Shown one piece after another: positions 1 through 11,533 of a stretch of 64,000 nt of DNA. The stretch is from Rhodocollybia butyracea (lineage: Eukaryota > Basidiomycota > Agaricomycetes > Agaricales > Omphalotaceae). The notes under the pieces were generated by a model that did no database searches, had not been told where the DNA came from, and was given only the letters and a program-made list of their open reading frames with translations. Both the position numbers and the translations under genes were made by a program. Location of the stretch: the NCBI GenBank assembly GCA_015501585.1, contig JADNRY010000256.1, positions 1 through 64,000 on the forward strand. The letters are read 5' to 3'. Every line of letters begins with the position of its first letter. Position 1 is the stretch's first letter.

Positions 1-219
1 GATAAGTGGTGGTTAAGCGCCCAAATGCCGCCGTGCCGTGAGGACAAATTACGCGCTTGCGTTTGCTCTGTCACTTTTTCTTACAGCCTCTCTGCATTGG
101 CCTCTTACCCTCTCATTCTTACTGCTTTAGATTTTCTTTTCGGTCGGTCTATACATCCTCATGTGAGTTATCTGCCTCTCAGCATCAAAAAAACAATCAA
201 AATAATTTTGCTCTACAGC

Positions 220-1840
220 ATGACAAGTAACGGGACCCCACACCACAATGCCATTCCTTCAGAAGTTGGTTGGCAATTTGTACCCCAATACTATAACTTT
301 GTAAACAAAGAGCCTGAGCGCCTACACTGTTTTTACAACAAACGGTCTACTTTCATTCATGGGTCAGAAGGCGAAGATGGTAAAACTTGTCACGGTCAAC
401 AGGTGCATTTTGTTATATTTCTCGAGTTCAAAAACCATATCTGACATTTTTTCTAAAGGAAATTCATGCTCAGATAACTTCTCTCGGCTTTCAGGATTGT
501 AACATCTTCATTCACTCGGTAGATGCCCAGTCGTCTGCCGATGGAGGAATCATCATTCAAGTCATTGGTGAAATGTCCAACCACTCTGGGCCATGGCGAA
601 AATTTGTTCAGACGTTCTTTCTTGCGGAACAGCCAAACGGCTATTTTGTTCTGAACGACATTTTTAGGTTTTTGAAGGAAGACTCTGTCGAAGGTGATTT
701 GGCTGACGAACCCGAAGTTGCTGCTGTCTCGTCTGGTCCTGTACCAGCTGCTGAGCCTGCTGTTGCCCCCCCGGAATTCATTCGAGAGCCATCTCCTCCT
801 CCTACTCCTCCAGTCGAGGTTGTAGAGGCAACCGCTCCTCCGGTTGAAGAGCCACCCGTTACTGTCGCTGAAATCGAGGAGCCCGTTGCTGTTCCTACTC
901 CGGAGCCTGTTGATCTGGTTAACGGTCACGAGATTGAAAGGCCTGTTACTCCTGCTCCAGCGTCAAAATCTCCTGCGCCTCCTCCTGCAGATATTGCGCC
1001 AACACCACCTCCTGTCGCTCCTGTTGCTGCCGCGCCATCACCTTCTCCCGCACCAGCAGCAGCAGCAGCCGCTCCTGTACCGGCGCATGTTCCTGCGGCA
1101 GCTCCCGTTCCTAAAACTTGGGCCAACTTGGCTGCCTTGAATACAAAGAAATGGGGCAACGCTGTTGCCCACGATTCACGGGGCTCATCGGAAAACATCG
1201 CAAACTCTTCTCCGTCGGTTGCCAGCACCAGTGGTACGCAAACTCCGGTCAAACCTGCAGGTGCTCCCAGAACACCTAATCCAGCTTACGCTGCTGCTCA
1301 AAGCGTAACGACTGCTCAGTGTTTCATCAAGGTGTGTTTTCTCTTATCGTTCAGTATGCGGTGATCTCACTTGACCTTGGTCTACAGAGTGTAACGGAGC
1401 CCATCTCCCCTCAAGCGCTCACCGCTGCACTCACCCGCTTTGGTCCACTCAAGGCACCCGTCGAGATTGTTCGGAATAAAGCCTGTGCATTTGCGGAATT
1501 CGCTACAGTCGATGCTGCCAAGCGCGCAATTGTCGTATCATTGCCTCCCGTCGCTGGTGGTGAAGGTGGTATCAAGGTTGATGTTGGTGGTGGGGAATCG
1601 TTGAAGATCATTGTAGAGACTAAAAAAGAGAGAGGTGAAAGGCCGGTCAGCCGTGGCCGTGGTGGCGGTCCACCCTTTACAGGTGAAGGACGTGGGACCG
1701 GCTCCGGCTCTCTGATACTCGGGGTGGATTCAGAGGCACCCCGAGAGGTACTGGACGAGGTAGAGGCGCTAGGTAGTTCTGCTGTCTCACACGTATTGGG
1801 TTTGAGAGATGAAAGATTGAAATCACCTCTTCAAGTTTGA
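220..1840 (+). CDS. NTF2 + RRM protein, G3BP/Bre5-like
   Basis: Likely an RNA-binding scaffold of the G3BP family (stress granules, deubiquitinase cofactor in yeast and animals). I read exons 220-402, 459-1331 and 1388-1840 with two 56-bp GT-AG introns, both phase 0, giving about 502 residues. Residues about 12-125 match the NTF2-like fold (GWQFVPQYYNFVN, FIHSVDAQSS, FFLAEQPNGYFVLNDIFRF). A Pro/Ala/Glu-rich low-complexity linker follows to about residue 340, then an RRM-like segment (ISPQALTAALTRFGPLK, ACAFAEFATVDAAKRAI) and a Gly/Arg tail. The ATG at 220 was chosen because the NTF2 domain follows within about 15 residues; it lies just after an AG and an upstream 5'UTR intron is possible. Oddity: the RGG tail continues better in the +1 frame (FRGTPRGTGRGRGAR, stop at 1776), so an indel near 1710-1720 is suspected. 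Family call is firm; the C-terminus is not. Confidence 0.85.
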
Positions 1841-2278
1841 TTCGTCTTTCACGAAAAAAAAAGCACCGTTAATTCAAAGAAAAATTCAAAATATCGTTCT
1901 TTTCGCGTTTCTTGCTCTACAATTTCCTATCCCTGTATCCTCTGCGTCGTCTTTTGCTTTTTGTTTTGTGGTCTCGCTGACCCTGTGGCTTTCGTCAGCA
2001 AATGTTGCATTGTTTACCCTTTCCCTACCTATAGCACACTCATGCCTTTCCTTCATGTCGTTCGTATACATCACGACCAATCATGCTTTCCCATTTTCTT
2101 GTTATCCGCAATCCCGATGTAGCCCCAGCGCCAATGTTTATTCACTCTATGCTTATTTCTTCAAGTTCATGTAGAAATCTTTAAGACTCTTCTATCATCA
2201 TCTATGACCCAACTGGTCGTTGGAGCTACACGTGTGTGACTCGGATGCGTTGAATTTGTGGAATTATTATATTCCTTT
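1841..2278. other. intergenic region
   Basis: Between the G3BP-like gene and the SYG1-like gene. It is AT-rich with pyrimidine-rich runs. No coding potential, RNA gene or repeat is recognised apart from the TC tract at its right edge. It should hold the 3'UTR of the first gene and the promoter of the second. Confidence 0.6.
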
Positions 2279-2297
2279 TCTCTCTCTCTCTCTCTCT
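2279..2297 (+). promoter_or_regulatory. TC-dinucleotide tract upstream of SYG1-like start
   Basis: A run of TC dinucleotides ends 17 bp before the ATG at 2314. Pyrimidine-rich tracts close to transcription starts are common in fungal promoters, so a promoter or 5'UTR role is plausible but inferred. It is also a simple microsatellite. Confidence 0.4.
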
Positions 2298-2313
2298 TGA
2301 TGTTATACCCAAC

Positions 2314-5300
2314 ATGAAATTTGCAAAGTACTGTAATCAATTGGATTTGCGTTAAAAATACTGATATACTTGTCCAGATACCTCGAACAGACTCAGGTGA
2401 ATAAACATGCCTCCATGAAATGAATACATCATTCATGCGCGCTAGACTCCGGAATGGAAAAGGGCTTATATGTAAGCACTAAGCAACATGTCGTGCTGTG
2501 CATAATTAGACTTAACAGAATTTACCAGTGACTATCGAGGGTTGAAAAAGAAAATCCCCAAAGGAACGAAAGCTACTGAATCTTTGCTGAAAGCAGAGCC
2601 TGAACATATCTCTGGTGAACTCGGGGATGTTGATGAAGCTCCGTCAACATCACGTACGGGCCATAGTGCTGGAGAACTCCTTGTGCGGAAAAAATCATTT
2701 ACTATTCGGAAAAGGACAGTTTCAGAGACGTTAGTTCCTGATCATGCTGCCTCAACCCAAGCTAGTCGCAAATCCTCGTTGAGCCAGCTAGGTAGGGCGA
2801 TGACAAGGAAATCCCAGAATCAGAATAGCAGAGGATTCCTGCTCGAGGTGCGTGAAGTTCCAACTGTAATTTCGGAATTCACATCCTCAATATTCTGATA
2901 GCGAATACTACTCATATCCCTCTACAACCCTTTGTTGATTCTATGCCAATGCATGACCTTTTACCACTTCTTTCAACGCAGGAGACAGAATTTGTCAATA
3001 CTTTGGACAAGGAGCTGGAAAAAGTAGAGACTTTCTATGGAGCAAGGAAGAAGCACTTTGAAGCGCGATCGAAGGTTTTGGAGGCTCAGTTGATAGAACT
3101 GAGTGTACATCACGAACGTTTTCATGTATGTGTCAGTATCTGAGATACCCCTTCAGTCGTTGACAGTGTCTGCAGGAAGCCCAGGTCAAAGGCAATGGAT
3201 GGATGAATATCCTCGTATTTGCAAAAAAACCTTATGCACCTAAATTCGATGCGCATACTCACCATTCTCGAATTACCGTAGTCCAGAAAAAACAAAGCAC
3301 CTGTCCCTAGGGACCTACATTCTGATGGACATTCACGGCGGACCTCAGTAGATAATCAATCCTATCTTCCTGCGGAACTGGATCCTGAAGATTATCAAAA
3401 TGCGAGAAGAAACTTAAAAAGGCAGTCCTTGAGCATTACCGGTAACAGAGTCGTTTCATTCTTTCTTTGGCTCCTTTGACATTTCCACTTTAAGCGGACT
3501 TGAAATGCTTCAGAACTACAGAGTACGCTCCAGAACTTTCTGCAGCGTTTCATCAGCCTAAATAAGGTTTCCTTGCATGCAGATTCTGAACATCACAGGG
3601 TTCAGGAAGGCCCTTAAGAAATTCGAAAAACTCACGAAGGTAAAGAACTCTTTTTCGAGCACTCCTTGTCGTTCTGATTTTTGAGCAGATTCCTATTCAA
3701 CATGCTTATATGACTGAGAGAGCGCGTTCTGCATATCTTTCCATACGACTTTTCTGAAACTGGAATTTTAGGTGGACACAAGCGGTTTTGCTTCAGACTC
3801 GACTCTTCGTGGCATGATGGATGAAATGGAAGTGCGCTATGCTAGCCATTTTGGTGTGTGTGAATTCCTCTGATCGTTATTTTTTTTTGAATCCTCACTC
3901 CCTTCAAGCTCATGGGGACAAAAAGAGAGCTAAGACGCGTCTACGTGCCGGAGGACTCTTCAAAACCCATCATTTTAGCACATTTCGCTCCGGGATGCTC
4001 ATTGGTATAGGAATACCTGCTTTGATCTCAGGCATCATTTCCAGTAGGGTACCTGATACTTCTCATTAACGTCTCTAATGACTTCCTAAGGCTTTCAGGC
4101 TGAGACTAGAGCCAGTATCCCGGGCTGGGATGGTTTACTATTTGTATACAGTATACTGCTTATCCCCGTTGTGTTTTCAATTTTGGTTGGAATCAATCTC
4201 GCGGTATGGTCTCGTTCGCAGATTAATTATGTGTTCATTTTCGGTGAGAACCCTCCTAATGTGTTCTCGGCGTGAGCCAACGTGTTCACATCAGAATTGG
4301 ACCCACGCACACGATTGGATCATCGCCAGTATTTTGAGGTATGTTTCTAACATGCTCCGTCTTCCGCGTTTACTTACTTTCCGAAGATTCCCAGTCTTCT
4401 ATTTGCAACGCTATGCTTTGCATTTTGGCTTTCATTTGCTCGTATCGGAGCTCCGTCGGTTTCACCCGACATATGGCCATTAGTATGGCTTGGTTTCACC
4501 GCCCTGGTTATGTTCGACCCTTTCAATCTGTTCTTCAGGAGTTCGCGCTATTGGTTAATCAAGAGCATCTCAAAATTGCTGACATCGGGTACCCGCCCCG
4601 TCGAGGTGAGGGTGTTTGCCTCTTGTTCATACTCGTCTAACGAATCATCTTTTCAGTTTGCCGATTTCTGGATGGGGTTAGTTAATCTTGCAAAACAAAA
4701 TCCATGCTCAACGCTAATGATACTCAACCAGAGATCAGTTTTGTAGCCTCATATTTACGCTATCTGACCTGTACCTCTTTGGTTGCTCTTATGCTCGCCA
4801 CTTCAACGGTTGGCGTGATTGTGGCTCCTCGGCCCCAACATGGCCAGCAGCCTTCGTCCTGGCTATGCTCCCCTTTCTTATTCGTGTTATTCAGAGTGTC
4901 AAACGTTATGTTGACTCTAGGTTAAACACACATCTAATTAATGTGAGGTCGGTCTGGCCTTCTCCATTCACCTATTCCCACCTGCTTTGTTTTAGGGAGG
5001 AAAATATCTGGCTGGAATTGCGTACTACCTCTCTTATTATATCTGGAGACGTCAAGGTAATGAGTTTTTTCCGCGCAAGTTATCCACTTATGTGCAGTCT
5101 AGGGAGTTCTCGTAACACGAGTTTTGCCCTTTGGTGTCTCTTTGGAACCATCTACTCACTTTATGCAGCAGGATGGGTGCGTTTTAGTCGCTATATTCAT
5201 CTTCATCCCGTATTCATTTGGGTGCTTATAGGATGTTTTGATGGACTGGTCACTTCTTCGACCTCATGTGAAATATCGCTTCCTGCGGGCAGAGTTAATA

Positions 5301-5726
5301 TACACAGACTACGTTCCTGTAAGCTTTATGCTTCAAGTTATGCGCACATATATCTGACCAAACTTACATATACAGCTCTACTATTTCGCCATTGTGAGCA
5401 CTATTTATCAGGAGGCATCATCTTGCTAACGCTGTTGCAGATATCTAACCTTCTAATCCGGTTTATTTGGGTGATTTATATACCTTCAAGTTCTGCACCC
5501 AACTTCTACTTGAGGCTTTTCATTGCGGGGTTTTTGGAAATGCTTAGACGATGGCAATGGAACTTTTGTAAGTTTTCCGTCCTAGCAAGACTACCCAGAA
5601 GCTAATTCCATGTCTGTAGTCCGTTTGGAGAACGAGCATCTTGGTAACATGGACCAGTATCGAGTAACCCATGAAGTCCCATTACCGTATGATAGTCACC
5701 ACCGTATCGACACCGATGATGATTGA
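2314..5726 (+). CDS. SYG1: SPX-EXS membrane protein, SYG1/XPR1 family
   Basis: Polytopic protein of the SYG1/XPR1 family: a cytosolic SPX domain senses inositol pyrophosphates, and the C-terminal EXS domain mediates or regulates phosphate export. The N-terminus is split over tiny exons (2314-2327, 2378-2396, 2446-2471, then 2529-2847), which together read MKFAKYLEQTQTPEWK then DYRGLKKKI, the classic SPX start. Further SPX segments are ETEFVNTLDKELEKVETFYG (2982-3125) and LNITGFRKALKKFEKLTK (3583-3639). EXS landmarks follow: IPGWDGLLFVYSILL, ELDPRTRLDHRQYFE, LVMFDPFNLFFRSSRYWL, FCSLIFTLSDLYLFG, FLIRVIQSVKRY, LMDWSLLR, FLEMLRRWQWNF, and an acidic tail ending HRIDTDDD. About 17 introns of 45-135 bp are inferred. 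Oddities: one base appears missing in an A-run at 3416-3420, and one intron (about 3727-3772) seems to use a GC donor. Its 3' end faces VPS16, 91 bp away. Confidence 0.9.
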
Positions 5727-5817
5727 AGTTCTTCAGAGCTTCATATGTAATTACTACTACTTGATACAGTACCGGGTAAAACAAAACCGAAACAAGAAAA
5801 TGTTTTGAGGACAGTAG

Positions 5818-8800
5818 TCACTTCATCGACGCCACGAGTAGCTCAAGCTCCCTTGCTACAAGCGAATTCGGACACTTTTTACGGAGTTGCCTGAGGAAAA
5901 GAAACGTTAGGACAAGCAGTAAATTCGACGGTCTGGACTTACTCAAGTTTCGCCTTATCCCCCCGATCTTTGCATTCCTTTCCAGCCATCCGCCATTCGT
6001 CGCACTCGGCATAGAGATCCGCTCGTTTCGGCGCATCACATCGAGCGACGTACGCTACAGCTTCTTTCTTGTACCCTTTCTCTACCAGATAGTGCACGAA
6101 AACCTCATAGCCAATTGGGCTCCGTTTCGACCTTGAGAACGCGTCTAAGCCTTCAAAGTCCCGGATTTCCGTCAACGCGTGTAGTTTCGTGTACCAGAAT
6201 CTACGAGAAATAAGGATCGAACCAAGACTCAATTTTGACGTTGAGGCTTACCGTTTATCTGACACTTTAAAATCCGACTTGATCTTGTCGGCTTTTTTGA
6301 GCATTCCGTTCACTATGCACCGTCGAATTGTTTCGTTCACGCTCTGGCCGAAGAATGAGATCTTGCCGTCCGACTCTGCCTCTAATTGTTGCTGGAGGGC
6401 AAGCAGACGAGCGGATTCATCCATCATCTGGAGTGAATGAATGAGTGATGCCTGTTACAAGAATGAGTTGTCCCCACCTTTGCTTCAAAGCTACGATCCT
6501 TGTCTTCCGAGAAGAATTTCTGAGCCGACTTGACGGTCGTTATCCGACCAGAAGGGTCCTAGATCAGGCATTGTTGAGTCCAATGTGAGAAGCTTTTTCT
6601 GAAAAGTTCACTAACCACCATGCGTGAGGCTTCATCCAAGGCTAGTACGGCGCTCTCTACCCTGCGATCATCGGAGTAGTAGAAATCTCGAAGCATGTCC
6701 CTGTCTTGTTCCCGAGCGTACACTTGCAATAAACGACTTGCGGGTGCCAGCCGTTCGCCGCCGTCTTCGATCAGACGGAAGAAAGAGCCCAAAGCGAGAT
6801 GTTTGTGCAGGTGGAGGAGGACTTGATAAGCTGAAAATGTCGTTAAACCAGCGGGCATCGTATATCGGGAACGAACTACTTACCCAGGTCGGTGTCACCA
6901 CTGTCTACAGCTTTCTGCAGCGCTAGACGATCCTCTTTCATTGAGAGCAGCAGCGGAACTTGGTCCGAGGCTCGTTTCTCATGGTCCAGCAACTGAGAGG
7001 GGATGACAATTAGTGAAAGGTAACACTGGCGTTGGCTACACTTTACCTTGGTTGCCAATCCAGTCCTTCCAACCTCCCAAGCACGTTTGGCAATTTCAGC
7101 ATAGCTAACATCCACGCCTCCTAATTGTTTGAATTTGTCGACGATGAGGCGACAAACCTCGTCGTCTCCATCGAGTTCCGCGTCTTTCCCTGTCCCGCTA
7201 GCCACAGGACGCGACTTCAATATTTTAGCACTGGCCCAGTGTTTCAAAACCGCGTCAGGTTTTATTGAAAGGAACGTTGATATCCGTAGTGCTAATAGAT
7301 GCTCATTGCGGGACGTAAGCCGCGATATGAGATGTGTTGGGGATGTGTAGGAATACCTAGTCGTGAACTCAGCCCGTCTGAACGAAAAACAAAACAGAAA
7401 GCAATTCTTACTGAGAATATGTCAATGGAATCCCTACTTCGTAAAAGCGGACAGCGTTCAAAACTTTGAGTGTCTGGCCCATAGTGATAAAGTCTGTGGG
7501 GTTGTAAAAATCCAAGAAACCTTGACCGAATTTCGCGGCCTAGACGCACTAGTGAGCAGGTTTCATGAAAGCATGGGAATAGACCTTACATTCAGCAATC
7601 GACGTTGCCAATACGGCTCCCACTCCTGGCCGGCAGCATCCACGCATCCGTCTACAGCGGTAGCAAGCTCCGGACGAATGCTCCTGATGCTCTCGTCGGC
7701 TTTGGGGGAACGCTGAGAGAAGCTCTCCCAAGCATCGTAGAGGATAGCGGCAGGCGAGGTGGAGCCGGGTCTGAATATCGACAGCGTTGAATCGGGTACC
7801 CTCTGGATAAGATCGCAGACATCAGCACCGAATATCCGTACACCGTCTGGTTCCGTAACGGCGAAGACGTTGCCGACGTAGTAATATTCGAGAGTTTCCG
7901 CGAAGGGCCCTACGATGACAGCCAAAGACTCCCAGATGACGAGAGTCGCATCGTTTCCGCACCACTCGACCTGCTTGACATTTCCGTGCGCAGAAGGCAC
8001 GTTGAGGGTATCGAATTCTGCCATACGGCGCTGAAAGTCGGAAGATATGACGAGTAATGTGCCAGCTGCGTTTAGAAGGGCGAGGAGTTTTCCATTGGGT
8101 GATGGAGAGACATGGGTAAATGGCCCTTGTGAGAGACGCTGATCGGTACTTTCAAGGTTGTCGACGGTATAGATGGTATTTTCGACTGAGAGAAGGACCT
8201 CTACGTGTCTGGAGATATTAGAGTCGGGCGGAATGATAGACCAGGATATAGGCGGATCGGCTAGATCTAAGGCAGCGAATGAGTGGAGCAACGTTGGTGT
8301 GCGGGTTACGAGAGCTTACTTGGATTTGCCAAAGTCATTGGACGCGCTCCTTCCCATCCTTTAACTTCCAACAGAGCCAGGGAGCCTGTGAGAGCCACTA
8401 GACCATTCTCATAGATTCGGGCATCTATAACGCCCATTTCTGAAGCTTCGCTACCGAGTGAATATTGCTGGTAATCTCCTTGCAGGTCATACACCCTGTA
8501 CACGCCTTCTTCGTTGAGCACGACGAGCCTTTCGTTCAAGGTCCATCCAAAGCGAATAATCCTACTTTGGTCCCACTAAATCTTGAGCTGGTCAGCCAAA
8601 GTAGTATGAGGAAAGACGGGGGAAATCATCCACACTGAACAGTAAAAGGCCTTCTCCTGCGGAGGAATACACCTGGATTTGCGATTTCCCGAAAGCTGGG
8701 GCGGCGCGGCCTATAGCGACTAGTTTCGAGTTGTCTCTCATTATTGCTATTTATGTTGTGAGATTCCCTGGGTATTCACTGAACAGCTGGCAAAGCGTAC

Positions 8801-8945
8801 CAAGAGGGCCACCGTAGCGACATCCTGAGATAACATAGTCACCGAGGTCAGGTAGCTTTCCCTGTAACGAGTAAAGTTGCTGTCGGCGATAGAACCCTTT
8901 GCCGTCTTGTAACGACTTCCAAGATGTGGTTGGGTGTTCTGACAT
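5818..8945 (-). CDS. VPS16: Vacuolar protein sorting protein VPS16
   Basis: Core subunit of the HOPS and CORVET tethering complexes acting in endosome/vacuole fusion. The ATG at 8945 opens [13 protein letters not shown], followed by [17 protein letters not shown] and [12 protein letters not shown], matching the VPS16 N-terminus. The N-terminal beta-propeller part spans roughly 8945-7590 ([55 protein letters not shown]). The C-terminal alpha-solenoid runs to 5818 ([95 protein letters not shown]). About nine short introns separate these pieces. I saw no frame break. CpG is frequent here (35 in 7621-7980), unlike the NLR and the transposon relics. The gene is convergent with SYG1. Confidence 0.92.
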
Positions 8946-10142
8946 TTTGAATTAAGCGCCCGTGCGTTGGTCATGACTCATCAGTACTTTCTAATGTCAA
9001 ACGTTAAGCTGCGGCAACTCTCCTGGCCTTGCACCACATATTGTGCGGTTGAAATCTGGGAAGTGGCGCCGAGCCCAGGCTTTACCGAGCCTTACTGGTA
9101 CATGAATTTTAGATCTCCGTCCACCAGTCCACATGTTCGTCCAAAAAGGCCAGCTTCTAGCCAGTCGTTTCTTTTGGACTTTGATCAACGCTTCAGCCGT
9201 ATCAGCCGTGATCTCACATGACTGGGGGGCTGGCCGCTAGCGGCGAAGGGCCGAACCTTTTTGTTAGCACTGCGTAATCAACAAGACTGAATCGGACATG
9301 AGATTCCGATAGGAACGCCTGTCAAGAAACAAGCGCTGAGCAAATTCGTGTCAAGCTGACACGATTTTGCTCAGCTTTGTTTTCCGTTGACTCTCAAGCT
9401 CGTCGTTGCAGGGCTTACTACCTCCTTCGTATATCGACGCAACTGCATTTCCATTGAACGAACAAGCACAGATTAGTTTTCTTCCCATGTAAACTCTTAC
9501 CACCAGGCACTTTTTCTTACCTTGAATGCTATGGCTGTTGTCTCTAGCAGCACCGTTTCATCGACGTGTAGTCAGGCTTCCACATGTAATAGTATGGTCT
9601 GGGAGCTGGGATTTAGGTGCGTGGTGTCCTATCATTAATGTTAGGATATTCAAACAGCTTTCATTGCAGGATACTTGGCTTACATCTCTGATGGTGGCCA
9701 GCCCATTGAAGAGGCGAGACTGCTTCAACCTTTCCTATGCCCCTTGCCACTCCGACTTGGCAGCTACCAACCTTCCCCTGCACTCTGCAACCCCCCAATT
9801 GGGCTGGGGGTAACCTTTGTGTTATCCGTTATAGCAGCAGGGAAGGTTGGACGCTGCCTAGACTGGTCATGAAGGGCAATAGTACTGGCGTCATCTTCTT
9901 GGTGGGCAATTGTGGTTGACGTATATGTGCACCTAGTTGGCCTGAGCGTCAGAGATTAATAACAGAACCGATTTCCTCATCATATCTCTTGTCCTTAACG
10001 TTGTTATGTACATCAGCAAGCGTCATATTTTTAAAACTATAGACAACTATGAATGATGTATACAGGAATCGAAACTAATCAATATTGAACAGGCGTTCAT
10101 GATATAAAGCGCGTCTCAAGCTAATATCATCAACATTAGTTT
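8946..10142. other. intergenic region, no supported gene
   Basis: Upstream of VPS16 and downstream of the hypothetical gene at 10143. Small ORFs at 9526-9919 give Leu/Pro-rich peptides with no recognisable family and no consistent splice model. The notable structure is a strong inverted repeat at 9335-9375, listed separately. Confidence 0.55.
9335..9375. repeat. 19-bp hairpin-forming inverted repeat
   Basis: The left arm 9335-9353 (GCTGAGCAAATTCGTGTCA) and right arm 9357-9375 are reverse complements with one mismatch and a 3-nt loop (AGC). It lies 390 bp upstream of the VPS16 ATG on the opposite strand. It could be a foldback remnant, a regulatory palindrome or a terminator-like structure; function unknown. 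Confidence 0.75.
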
Positions 10143-11533
10143 CTAGACCTGAGAAGACGAACTCGATGCTGCAGTTCCTTGCTTCTTCGACGGTGAACCC
10201 GCAGAGTCAGAGGTGATATCGTCAAGGAAGATACCCTTTCGCTTCCTTACTGACTTCGAAGGACTGACTGCAATGGCAGCTTGTTTCTGAAGGTTACCAT
10301 TAGCATCTGCCTCTTGCAAGTTTCTATATGAATAAGGTTATACCTTGGCAAGTACCTTGATACAAATGAGGCGGAAGTCCCAGCTCAGTTTGCCCAAATG
10401 TTTGAACGCCTGTGTCAGTTGATGAAGTCATGAAAGTTGTTTCATATGAAAGTGGATGCAACGTACCCGAGGCGTGACAAAAAGCTGAAGTGCGACGTTG
10501 TTGCCAAGAAGATGTAGATCGTGAAACGACATTGGAAACTCGACTTTCTGGTCATGATCAATAACCAGAACTTCAGGGATCCTATTGAACTTGAAGTCCC
10601 TCTCAGGTCCAATTGCGCGCAAGATATCAAAGGGATCAAGATACTCGCTGCCACGACCTTCCTACAAGACTGTAAGGATTTATGCTTGAGAGTTTGAGAT
10701 GGAACGCACATCAAGAGGTGCTGCATTCTCTACCAGAACAGAGCGACGCGCAAAGATGAACATCTGACCATCGGGCCCGTTTGGGTTAGGTGTAAAGCCC
10801 AATCTGAAGTCAACGGCTGCAGCCTAACAAAAATTTGAGTTCAATCGACACCACCTGGCAAAGTAAAGAAATCTGTGTACCTTGAATTTTGCCTCAATAG
10901 CTTTGAAAACAGACGTCGCCCAAGTCCAACTTGCTACAGAGGCGGGTGTTCCAGATACCGACCACTCCCAGGTTCTTTCCTTGTTCTTCTCGTAGTTGTT
11001 TCGCCAGCTATTGGAATAGAGATGAGAAAATGATCGAGAACTGTGATAGAGACATACGTCAAACAGTCCCATTGTTTTCCGTTAAGCGTGGCCTCTTTTA
11101 TCAACTGGCCTGCTTCTCTTGTTGCAATCGTGATGCCAGAAGGGCACTGAGCTGCATCTAAATAGCGAGGGAGAACAGCATTGCCATCCGGTCCATTTTT
11201 GTACGCGCCATATGACCGAGGCTGAACGGAGAATGCAATCTCAATTCGGTTTGAGATGCTTTGGTAAACATTATTAGTTGAGAATTACTTGCATTGAGAT
11301 CGAGCTTACCCTGTAGAGGTGAACATTCCAAAGGAACCATCCGGACCAATCTCCACGTTACAGCGACTAATGAGAGAAGGTGCATTACCGTCAATCTCTC
11401 CACTAGCTTGAGTGCTGATAGATGTAGCGGCATTGACTATTTTTGTGTAATCATCCTGCGACAAGGATTTTATCCTTCCGTCAGCCTGATCAAGGGGGAC
11501 AGTGTAATCTGAGTCTGATGCAGTGTCAGACAT
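10143..11533 (-). CDS. hypothetical protein, probably nuclear
   Basis: I do not recognise the family. A spliced reading starts at the ATG at 11533 (MSDTASDSDYTVPLDQADGR) and continues through NRIEIAFSVQPRSYGAYK, TIATREAGQLIKEATLNGK, WRNNYEKNKERTWEWSVSG, AAVDFRLGFTPNPNGPDGQ, PFDILRAIGPERDF, IPEVLVIDHDQKVEFPMSF and AFKHLGKLSWDFRLI to a basic/serine tail (SPSKSVRKRKGIFLDD, SPSKKQGTAASSSSSQV) with stop at 10143. Six or so introns of about 50-60 bp are needed. No signal peptide or membrane segment is seen; the tail resembles a nuclear-localising or disordered region. Continuity of several in-frame pieces with plausible splice sites argues it is real. Confidence 0.6.

Noticed and set aside
25..444. 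ORF with ATG at 25 as the start of the G3BP-like gene
   Set aside because: The first 65 residues are hydrophobic and unlike the family; the NTF2 domain starts right after the ATG at 220, and the frame must be spliced at 402.
453..1252. Minus-strand ORFs opposite the G3BP-like gene (158 and 108 aa)
   Set aside because: Composition is the antisense of a Pro/Ala-rich linker and the NTF2 domain; no independent family signal.
9526..9919. Possible small + strand gene
   Set aside because: Three overlapping frames of similar length, no domain and no splice model that extends any of them.
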